Assembly (NCBI GenBank): GCA_947625815.1
Contig: CANQPU010000017.1
Coordinates: 1-37,415 of the forward strand
Length of the DNA: 37,415 nt
Reading direction: 5' to 3'
Source of the DNA: an uncultured Oscillospiraceae bacterium
GTDB taxonomy: Bacteria; Bacillota; Clostridia; Oscillospirales; Oscillospiraceae
Positions 31,766 to 37,415 of this stretch are shown in pieces. Within the stretch, counting starts at the first letter, position 1, and each line of letters begins with the position of its first letter. A model generated the notes under the pieces. The model was not told the origin of the DNA. It ran no database searches and saw only the letters and a list, made by a program, of their open reading frames with translations. The translations under genes were made by a program, and so were the position numbers.

Positions 31766-32415
31766 ACGCTGTCCCTCCTGATTTCAATGATCGAGCCTAT
31801 ATCCGTAAGCTCATAGTCCGGAAAAAATTGAACCCTCAGACCGCGGGAGACGATGAAATCACATATGCTCCCGAAGTCAGGATGAGACGTGAGGTCCCCG
31901 TTGAAGACCACCTCGTCCCCGACCCGCCCCGAAGCGCCGCCGATAAAACCGGTGTCGAAGCCGGGTAGACGCACAGCCCTCTCCCGGATCTTCAGGACCC
32001 GCAGCTCCGGCACCTTTGAAAGGACGGCGTAGATGCCCGGATCGGAGGTGATCAGGCTCCTTCCGTCCACCAGGACGCAGGAGCATTTTGTATACCCCTG
32101 CCGGACATGGAGCTCCCGAAGCCCCAGCTCCCGGCACCTTTCGCGAAGACCCGGCGCCGTGATGTCCAGCCGGTGGATGAGGAAGCCGTCCAGTACGACG
32201 GCGCAGAACGCGGCGTTTTCCGGGTAACGGGGCAGGGGTTCCCCCTCAAAAAAGACCGCCTTGCCGTCCACGGCGCAAAGGCGCAGATCGGCATGGGACT
32301 CCAGGCCCTTGCCGAAGCGCCCGTCGTCCTCCACGAGACGCGGCGTGTGCCCGCGGGCGATCAGATGCTCCAGCAGAGGCGCCCCGGCTCTGCGCGAGAG
32401 GAAGACCTCACTCAT
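31762..32415 (-). CDS. Uncharacterised GME/pentein-fold protein (DUF6873-like)
   Basis: 217-aa cytoplasmic protein matching, from memory, a Bacillota family described as DUF6873 with the guanidino-group-modifying (pentein) fold. Repeated short beta-alpha units with glycine turns are visible: QGYTKCSCVLVDGRSLITSDPG (split as QGYTKCSC and VDGRSLITSDPG), PGFDTGFIGGASGRV and VVFNGDLTSHPDF. A clear pentein Cys-His catalytic pair cannot be assigned with confidence, so enzymatic activity is open. It overlaps both neighbours by 4 bases (ATGA), which ties it to the membrane protease-like protein upstream and the kinase downstream. Confidence 0.62.
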   Translation of the reverse strand: MSEVFLSRRAGAPLLEHLIARGHTPRLVEDDGRFGKGLESHADLRLCAVDGKAVFFEGEPLPRYPENAAFCAVVLDGFLIHRLDITAPGLRERCRELGLRELHVRQGYTKCSCVLVDGRSLITSDPGIYAVLSKVPELRVLKIRERAVRLPGFDTGFIGGASGRVGDEVVFNGDLTSHPDFGSICDFIVSRGLRVQFFPDYELTDIGSIIEIRRDSV

Positions 32416-33518
32416 CTGGCGACCTCGTCCTTAAAATAGGCCACCAGAAGATCCACGCAGGCCCCGTAGGAACGGATCCCCAGCTCCTGCCCCTGCGCCT
32501 TGAGATACCCGTCATAGACCTTGGAGCTGACCTCCTCCACCTTGCCCTTGAACTGATCCCAGTATTCGCTGTTGTCCAGCCAATCGGTGAGCATGGGGCC
32601 GGTAATGAGGGCCGACAGCTCCCTCCAGGCGGCGGGATCGGCGGAATAGAGGGCGTTGGAGAGGTTCATGGCCCCGGAAAGATACCCCGAGTACTCGTAA
32701 ACCGGGTCGCCGGAGGAGAGGCAGGCGGCGATCCCCAGGAAGTTGGCCTCCTGCTCGGAGGTGATGCCCCGCTGGTGCGCCAGCTCATGGGCGATGGTCT
32801 CCGGGATGAGACAGCCCGGGGCGTCGATGTTGATATTGGATTCCCCGGAAAAGGGGAAATAGACGCCGGTAAACCCCATCCAGGAGGACAGACGGGAAAA
32901 AAGATACATCTTTTTCGGCGCTCTTGTGCGCATGGCAAGAAAGGGGAATTCCTTTGCCAGGGAGTCATATATATGCGTGGATCCCTCTATGTAGCCGTCC
33001 ATGTCCGCCGCCCAGTGGCCGCCGCTGTCCCGGGGGACGCCGCCTGCCCTTTGGCTGGCGTTCGTGAGGAAGTATGCCGTCACGGCGTAAAGCTCATCCC
33101 GGCTGACGCTGCCAACGGCAAGGCCGCTCCTCTCCGTGAAGGACGCGGAGCGGTAATCGATGGCGAAGATCCACAGAAAAACAGTGAACAGGTACAGGAT
33201 GATGAGAATAAAGATGAGCGTCCGCCGCAGGAGAACGCTCCAGCCGCGCTCCGCCCTGAATGAGAGTACGGCTGTCCTGATCCAGTACCAGACGGCCAGG
33301 ACCGCCGCGGCCGCATATTCCAGCTCCATCACCGAGAAGGGGAAAACGGAAAAGACCGTCCCCAACGCGTCCTTTACGGGACGGGAAAAATACAGCGTTA
33401 TGGCATCCGCCGCCGCGCGGATGGGGGAGACGATAAAGAAAACCGCCGTCAAGAGGACCGGGACGCCCACGAGCAGGGCGGGCTTTATGTATTTCCTTCT
33501 TTCTGTCGTGGCGTTCAT
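32412..33518 (-). CDS. DUF3810 family membrane protein with HExxH motif
   Basis: 368-aa membrane protein. Hydrophobic segments at about 12-31, 52-80 and 98-121 anchor it; the remainder is predicted extracytoplasmic. It carries a gluzincin-like site, TIAHELAHQRG (His244, Glu245, His248), followed by TSEQEANF, where Glu257 could be the third zinc ligand. DUF3810 proteins are uncharacterised putative zinc peptidases. Start ATG with AGGTGGG 8 bases upstream. First gene of a three-gene unit with 4-base overlaps throughout. Confidence 0.82.
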   Translation of the reverse strand: MNATTERRKYIKPALLVGVPVLLTAVFFIVSPIRAAADAITLYFSRPVKDALGTVFSVFPFSVMELEYAAAAVLAVWYWIRTAVLSFRAERGWSVLLRRTLIFILIILYLFTVFLWIFAIDYRSASFTERSGLAVGSVSRDELYAVTAYFLTNASQRAGGVPRDSGGHWAADMDGYIEGSTHIYDSLAKEFPFLAMRTRAPKKMYLFSRLSSWMGFTGVYFPFSGESNINIDAPGCLIPETIAHELAHQRGITSEQEANFLGIAACLSSGDPVYEYSGYLSGAMNLSNALYSADPAAWRELSALITGPMLTDWLDNSEYWDQFKGKVEEVSSKVYDGYLKAQGQELGIRSYGACVDLLVAYFKDEVAR

Positions 33519-33551
33519 GGGCTCCCACCTTTTTCGCGAGATGATAAGAAC

Positions 33552-33557
33552 ATTATA
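33552..33557 (-). promoter_or_regulatory. -10 box of the DUF3810 operon
   Basis: Minus-strand extended -10 TGATATAAT; the -35 region is T-rich without a good match. About 30 bp before the start codon. Confidence 0.5.
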
Positions 33558-33662
33558 TCATATCTCCCAAAAAAAGAAACGAAAATTTTTACCAACGGAC
33601 AGGAACCAAAATTTTTGAAAATTTTATCTTTTTGGGGGCTTTATTATTTCCGGCGCCTATGA

Positions 33663-33668
33663 TATAAT
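33663..33668 (+). promoter_or_regulatory. -10 box of the MBOAT/SGNH operon
   Basis: Extended -10 TGATATAAT with TTTATT 17 bp upstream as a weak -35. The sequence mirrors the opposite promoter of the divergent DUF3810 operon, 105 bp away. Confidence 0.55.
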
Positions 33669-33713
33669 CCCCTTATACGATTTTTCGACAAGCTTCCCGC
33701 TTTATCATATATA

Positions 33714-33735
33714 GCGGAAACGCCCGAGTTTCCGC
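33714..33735 (+). promoter_or_regulatory. Hairpin in the MBOAT leader close to the start codon
   Basis: Stem GCGGAAAC / GTTTCCGC with a GCCCGA loop, ending 14 bases before the ATG. The only purine-rich stretch that could act as a ribosome binding site (GGAATGG) begins at the foot of this stem, so the hairpin may tune translation. Confidence 0.4.
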
Positions 33736-33749
33736 GGAATGGCGTTGAC

Positions 33750-35078
33750 ATGCAATTTAATTCTGTTGAATTTATCTTTTACTTTCTCCCCGCCTTTCTG
33801 GCGGTTTACCATCTGTGCAGGGGAACGGCCCAATCGGTCGTCCTGGCTGTCGGGAGCTTTCTATTTTACGGCTTCGCCGTGGAGTGGAACGCCCTGGCCA
33901 TTGGCCTCCTTGCGGGCTGTATGCTCCTGGGCTATCTGGGGGGCCTGACCGTTGGCAGATGGAGAAAGCTCCTAATTCTGCTCCCAATGTGCCTGCTCTA
34001 TGGGGGCGCGCTTGTGTTTTTCAAGCTCTACGTGGGCGGCGGGCTCCTGCCTGTGGGCATGAGCTTCTATGTTTTTCAGCTCATCGCGTACCTTGCCGAC
34101 ATTTACCGCGGGAAGATTTCGGCGGAGAAAAACCCCGTCCGTTTCCTGGCCCAGATGACCATGTTCCCGCGGCTCCTCTCCGGACCGATCGCGGACACCA
34201 GGGAGCTTGCGAGGGACAACCGGCGCCCTCACAAAAAGCTCTTCACCTTCCACCTGGGCCTTCAGGAGTTCATCCTTGGCCTGGGGCTGAAGGTCATCCT
34301 GGCCAATCGCCTTGGCGGCCTCTGGGCGCAGGGGACCATCGTGGGCTTTGAAACGGTCTCCACGCCTTACATGTGGCTGGCGCTTGTGACCTTCTGTATG
34401 CGGCTTTACTTTGATTTTTACGGATATTCCCTTATGGCCGTGGGCCTGGGGCACATGCTGGGCTACAATCTTCCCATGAATTTTCTGGAGCCTTACAGCT
34501 CCAAAAGCGTCTCGGAATTTTACCGCCGCTGGCACGCCACGCTGGGCCGCTGGTTCCGGGATTATATCTACATCCCCATGGGCGGCAGCCGTGCGGGGAC
34601 GGCCCGCACGCTCCTCAATCTGGCCGTGGTCTGGGCCGTTACCGGCTTCTGGCACGGCGTAGGCGGGGGATATATGCTCTGGGCCGGGTTCCTGCTGTTC
34701 TTTATTATCCTTGAACGGCTCTGGCTGAAAAAATATCTGGACAAGTCAAGATTCGCCAGCCATTTATATCTCATATCTGTTATCATTCTGAGTTGGGTCC
34801 CCTTTGCGGCCAGCGGGATAGGGGAGAGCCTGGTCGTCTACCGCCGGCTCTTCGGCATCGGCGGCATCGGCCCGACGGAGGATTTCGCCTATTGGGCGCC
34901 GATCTACGCGCGTCTTGTGGGACTTGGCCTCTTTTTCGCCACGCCCATTCCGGCCAAGATCTGGCGGCAGATCCAGAAAAAGCCTCTGGCGGACGTGGCG
35001 CTCTTTATCCTCTTCTGGGTGTGCCTCTATTTCATTGCCACCTCGGCGCAGGATCCCTTCATCTATTTTGATTTCTGA
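33750..35078 (+). CDS. MBOAT family O-acyltransferase (AlgI/DltB-like)
   Basis: 442-aa polytopic membrane acyltransferase. The layout is that of AlgI/PatA-type MBOATs: about 11 hydrophobic segments, FDFYGYSLMAVGLGHMLGY (211-229), FYRRWHATLGRWFRDYIYIPMGG (His262 region; written here in outline) and the invariant catalytic histidine in VTGFWHG (His302). Such proteins pass an acetyl or other acyl group from a cytoplasmic donor across the membrane for transfer to an exported polymer, normally with an SGNH partner, which follows here after 17 bases. The acceptor (exopolysaccharide, peptidoglycan or teichoic acid) is unknown. Weak ribosome binding site. Confidence 0.92.
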   Translation: MQFNSVEFIFYFLPAFLAVYHLCRGTAQSVVLAVGSFLFYGFAVEWNALAIGLLAGCMLLGYLGGLTVGRWRKLLILLPMCLLYGGALVFFKLYVGGGLLPVGMSFYVFQLIAYLADIYRGKISAEKNPVRFLAQMTMFPRLLSGPIADTRELARDNRRPHKKLFTFHLGLQEFILGLGLKVILANRLGGLWAQGTIVGFETVSTPYMWLALVTFCMRLYFDFYGYSLMAVGLGHMLGYNLPMNFLEPYSSKSVSEFYRRWHATLGRWFRDYIYIPMGGSRAGTARTLLNLAVVWAVTGFWHGVGGGYMLWAGFLLFFIILERLWLKKYLDKSRFASHLYLISVIILSWVPFAASGIGESLVVYRRLFGIGGIGPTEDFAYWAPIYARLVGLGLFFATPIPAKIWRQIQKKPLADVALFILFWVCLYFIATSAQDPFIYFDF

Positions 35079-35095
35079 TTTCAGGCGGTGCTTCC

Positions 35096-36433
35096 ATGAA
35101 ACTCCATTATACGGCGCTGGGCGCCTCCATAGTTTTGAGCCTGGCGGCCATTGCGGCCGTGGGAATATATCAGAAGGACAGTGTCCTCCGTCCCCTTGAG
35201 CTTGACGAGGGGATCGACGCCGTCAAGGTGCCCTTCCTGCTGGCCGCGGACGACGAGCTGAAGCTTCAGGTGAAGATCGCCCGCGAGATCCGTGCGGAGG
35301 AGCTTCTGGAAAAGGACGAGACGGACAGCATGGTGACCGTCAAACCGCCGCTTTCATCGGGCCATGAGCACACGGAGTTCATTCCGAATACGACGCCCCC
35401 GGACAGCGCCACCCCCCCGGACACGACGCCCCCCGAAACGACACCCCCGGACGACGCTACCCCCCCGGATACGACGCCGCCGGAGACCATAGAGCCGCCC
35501 GAGACGACGGACCCGCCGGAGGATCTTCCCGCCCAGCCTCCCGTTTCCCCGCCGGTGGTCAACAGCAGCGGGAAGACCGTCACCGCCGGCGCCGGCGGCA
35601 ATTTTGAGCCGGGAGAGATGGTGGATGAGAGCTGGTTCGATGACGCCTTGTTTATCGGCGATTCCCGGACCGACGGCCTCCGTCTCTACTCCCGCATCGG
35701 CAAGGCGGACTATTTTTGCTCCACCGGCCTTTCGGTCTTCACCGTCCTTACAAAGGAGCTTTCCGACAAAAACTTCTCCGAGCAGAAGCTGGAGACGCTC
35801 CTTGAGAGCCGGACCTACGGAAAGATCCTCATCGGTCTGGGCATCAACGAGTGCGGCTCCAGCCTGAAGGCTTTCACAAAGTCCTATTCGACCCTCATCG
35901 AAACGGTCAGGGCCAAACAGCCGGACGCCTTGATCATCCTTCAGTCCATTATGACCTGCAGCCCCAAGAAGGAGGCCCAGGGCTCCAATTTCGGCCCGGC
36001 GAATCTCTATACCCGCAACGAGGCCATTCGCGGCCTTGCTGACGGCGTCCATGTGTTTTACATAGACGTGAACACGGTCTTCGCCGACGAGAACGGCTAC
36101 CTGCCCTCCGGCTTTTCCAGCGACGGCTGTCATCTTTACGCCAAATACTATCCCCTCTGGGTCGAGTGGATCCGTTCGGCCGTTTATGACATCCTGAACC
36201 CCCGATCCGTTTCGGACACGCCGGAGCCGCTTCCGCCGGAGGAGGGGACGGAGACATCCGATGATCAAACGCAGACCGAGGACGGGACCCCGCCCTCTGA
36301 GGAAACGTCGCAGCCCCCTCAGCCGGATGACGGCGCCGCCTCCGGCGGGGGCGGCACTGAGCCCGTCCAGCCGGAGATCGGCGACTCAGGGCTCAATCAG
36401 CCCGGCGCCGACCGGGAGCAGAACGGCACGTAA
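35096..36433 (+). CDS. SGNH/GDSL hydrolase-like membrane-anchored protein with proline-rich linker
   Basis: 445-aa protein. An uncleaved N-terminal helix (about 8-24) and a conserved juxtamembrane module (VLRPLELDEGIDAVKVPF, 30-47) precede a TPP-rich linker (about 98-152). Then comes the SGNH domain, with ALFIGDSRTDG (Ser190), IGLGINECG (Asn241) and SSDGCHLYAKYY (Asp333, His336). The C-terminus (about 367-445) is a low-complexity Pro/Glu/Gly tail. Paired with an MBOAT protein, it likely completes O-acyl transfer to, or removal from, an extracellular polymer, as AlgX/AlgJ, PatB or DltD do. The glycine of block II is not obvious. Start ATG with AGGCGGTG. A terminator follows. Confidence 0.87.
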   Translation: MKLHYTALGASIVLSLAAIAAVGIYQKDSVLRPLELDEGIDAVKVPFLLAADDELKLQVKIAREIRAEELLEKDETDSMVTVKPPLSSGHEHTEFIPNTTPPDSATPPDTTPPETTPPDDATPPDTTPPETIEPPETTDPPEDLPAQPPVSPPVVNSSGKTVTAGAGGNFEPGEMVDESWFDDALFIGDSRTDGLRLYSRIGKADYFCSTGLSVFTVLTKELSDKNFSEQKLETLLESRTYGKILIGLGINECGSSLKAFTKSYSTLIETVRAKQPDALIILQSIMTCSPKKEAQGSNFGPANLYTRNEAIRGLADGVHVFYIDVNTVFADENGYLPSGFSSDGCHLYAKYYPLWVEWIRSAVYDILNPRSVSDTPEPLPPEEGTETSDDQTQTEDGTPPSEETSQPPQPDDGAASGGGGTEPVQPEIGDSGLNQPGADREQNGT

Positions 36434-36441
36434 AAAAATCG

Positions 36442-36470
36442 ATCCCTCGACAACAGTCGGGGGATTTTTT
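36442..36470 (+). terminator. Terminator after the SGNH gene
   Basis: Stem ATCCCTCGAC / GTCGGGGGAT (one G-T pair), AACA loop, then TTTTT. Confidence 0.85.
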
Positions 36471-36506
36471 ATGCCCGATGTGGGACAATCCGTAGGGAGA
36501 AGCATC

Positions 36507-36768
36507 ATACTAATATCTAATTAAAACAAGCCATTTGCGACGGCCTTTTTTCGTCCTCGCGCGAGCCGCTTAACCTCACCTCCGCGCAAGCGCGAAGGTT
36601 CAGGCGCGGGCTCGGCTCGTCCTCTCCCCGGCGGGCTTGCCCGCCGGGGACCCCGGATGCTGCGTCAGCCGCCTTGGGAATACAATACAGTATTCCCTGC
36701 GGCGTCTTCCTTGCCTGACACGAAAAATCCTCGCCGCTCGGTGTCTTCTTTTAAATAGATATTAGTAT
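36507..36768. repeat. 262-bp near-palindromic element with 20-bp terminal inverted repeats (MITE-like)
   Basis: The 20-bp ends (36507-36526 and 36749-36768) are inverted repeats with one mismatch, beginning ATACTAATATCTA. Weaker inverted similarity continues inward for about 30 more bases, including facing TTTTTTCG (36546-36553) and CGAAAAA (36721-36727). The exact centre of the element is the centre of a perfect hairpin, CCCCGGCGGG-CTTG-CCCGCCGGGG (36626-36649). A further hairpin, GGGAATAC / GTATTCCC, lies in the right half. There is no ORF. It occupies nearly all of the spacer between the SGNH gene's terminator and the next small gene. A clear target duplication is not visible. Confidence 0.75.
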
Positions 36769-36786
36769 CACTGCGGAGGGATGGGC

Positions 36787-37002
36787 ATGAAAAAAAGCAG
36801 ATATCTTTCGCTGATCGTCGCCATTGCGCTGACCATGGCCCTTGTGCTGGCGTTGGGCCTTTATTTGCGCGAGGCCGTCCTGCGCCCGGCGGGGCTCCAG
36901 GAGGGGACCGACCCGGTCAGCCTGCCGCTGAGACTCCTGTGCGACAGCAAGCTTCGGGAGACGGTCCGCCTTGCCGCCGAGTCTCTGTGGGAGGGGGAGT
37001 GA
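36787..37002 (+). CDS. Small membrane protein, paralogue of the SGNH protein's N-terminal module
   Basis: 71-aa protein with one N-terminal transmembrane helix (about 7-26) and a short extracytoplasmic part. It aligns over its whole length with residues 1-72 of the SGNH protein two features upstream: LGLYLREAVLRPAGLQEGTD against VGIYQKDSVLRPLELDEGID, then a shared V-x-x-P, D, L and A-x-E pattern. It ends where the proline-rich linker would begin. GGAGGG touches an in-frame ATG at 36781, so the second ATG at 36787, 6 bases on, is the better start. Either a functional free-standing module or the remnant of a duplicated SGNH gene; no SGNH-like sequence follows the stop. Confidence 0.7.
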   Translation: MKKSRYLSLIVAIALTMALVLALGLYLREAVLRPAGLQEGTDPVSLPLRLLCDSKLRETVRLAAESLWEGE

Positions 37003-37052
37003 GACCCTGCCTGACCGTCCGTCAAAACGCGAAATTTGGCCCCCTTACGGAC

Positions 37053-37095
37053 AAAAAATTCCCCGGCCCATTGGAGATCCAATGTGCCGGGGAAT
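37053..37095 (-). terminator. Terminator of the GGGtGRT gene
   Basis: Minus-strand stem ATTCCCCGGC / GCCGGGGAAT with an inner CATTGG / CCAATG extension, then TTTTTT. Confidence 0.88.
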
Positions 37096-37112
37096 CGGAT
37101 TTTACGGGGAGA

Positions 37113-37415
37113 TCACTTGTTGAGAGCCTGGTCAACGGCCACGGCCACGGCCACGGTGGCGCCCACCATGGGGTTGTTGCCCATGCCCAGGAAGCCCATC
37201 ATCTCAACGTGGGCGGGGACGGAGGAGGAGCCGGCGAACTGGGCGTCAGAGTGCATACGGCCCATGGTGTCGGTCATGCCGTAGCTGGCCGGGCCGGCGG
37301 CCATGTTGTCCGGATGCAGGGTGCGGCCGGTGCCGCCGCCGGAGGCCACGGAGAAGTACTTCTTGCCCTGCTCGATGCACTCCTTCTTGTAGGTGCCGGC
37401 CACAGGGTGCTGGAA
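37113..37415 (-). CDS. GGGtGRT family protein (3' part, runs off the window)
   Basis: The last 100 codons of a gene whose 5' end lies beyond the right edge; the reading frame is open to the final base (FQHPVAGTYKKE at the edge). The motif that names the family is present as SGGGTGRTLHPDN, followed by SYGMTDTMGRMHSDAQFAGSS and GFLGMGNNPMVGATVAVAVAV. Members are conserved in Clostridia and some other anaerobes and have no established function that I know of. The full protein is expected to be about 330 aa. A strong terminator follows. Confidence 0.85.
   Translation of the reverse strand, partial: FQHPVAGTYKKECIEQGKKYFSVASGGGTGRTLHPDNMAAGPASYGMTDTMGRMHSDAQFAGSSSVPAHVEMMGFLGMGNNPMVGATVAVAVAVDQALNK

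Noticed and set aside
35388-35530. Tandem DNA repeat or CRISPR-like array
   Set aside because: The repetition comes from codons for a Thr-Pro-Pro-Asp/Glu linker inside the SGNH gene; unit lengths vary and there are no spacers.
36507-36768. Full insertion sequence
   Set aside because: There is no transposase ORF within the inverted repeats and the element is only 262 bp.

Overview
The window looks like a chromosomal segment of a GC-rich, spore-forming member of the Clostridia, probably an Oscillospiraceae-type gut bacterium. This is an inference from three things: the core genes are of Bacillota type (GdpP, L9-DnaB, TilS-Hpt-FtsH, SpoVB-like flippase, SpoVK/CbbX-like AAA protein, a three-repeat SLH surface protein), ribosome binding sites are strong GGAGG types, and the coding DNA is GC-rich while promoters and spacers are AT-rich. 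I see no rRNA, tRNA, CRISPR array, phage or transposase gene. Coding density is very high.

Left part (1-15.5 kb), mostly short units. A uracil/xanthine permease sits behind a leader with a terminator and a competing antiterminator. A DapDC-like decarboxylase, a heavy-metal permease (divergent), RecG, a SpoVB-like flippase, a DUF378 protein and an M19 dipeptidase follow. Next come a secreted SLH protein with a Cys-His domain, and, divergent from it, a split chromate transporter pair with an OhrR-like MarR regulator. A nucleoside salvage operon (deoC, uridine phosphorylase, cytidine deaminase) and an HSL-type esterase complete this part.

Middle (15.5-23.2 kb): one minus-strand run of housekeeping genes, transcribed gdpP-rplI-dnaB-tilS-hpt-ftsH. 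It joins two clusters that lie on opposite sides of the origin in Bacillus subtilis. The gdpP start region lacks a usable start codon behind its ribosome binding site.

Right part (23.4-37.4 kb), plus strand: a nucleotidyltransferase fused to a degenerate phosphomutase domain; a lipoprotein that reads as a circularly permuted amino-acid-type binding protein; asnS; and a likely operon of a AAA ATPase, a DEDDh exonuclease with a zinc-ribbon tail and a SLOG/DUF1273 protein. On the minus strand is a tightly overlapping trio (DUF3810 zinc-protease-like membrane protein, pentein/GME-fold protein, ROK sugar kinase). Diverging from it is an MBOAT acyltransferase with an SGNH hydrolase-like partner, a pair expected to modify an exported glycan. 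Behind these lies a 262-bp near-palindromic element with 20-bp terminal inverted repeats, then a small membrane protein homologous to the N-terminus of the SGNH protein. A GGGtGRT-family gene runs off the right edge.

The strongest candidates for something new are the permuted binding protein, the palindromic element beside the duplicated membrane-anchor module, the permease attenuator, the gdpP start lesion and the pseudo-phosphomutase fusion.
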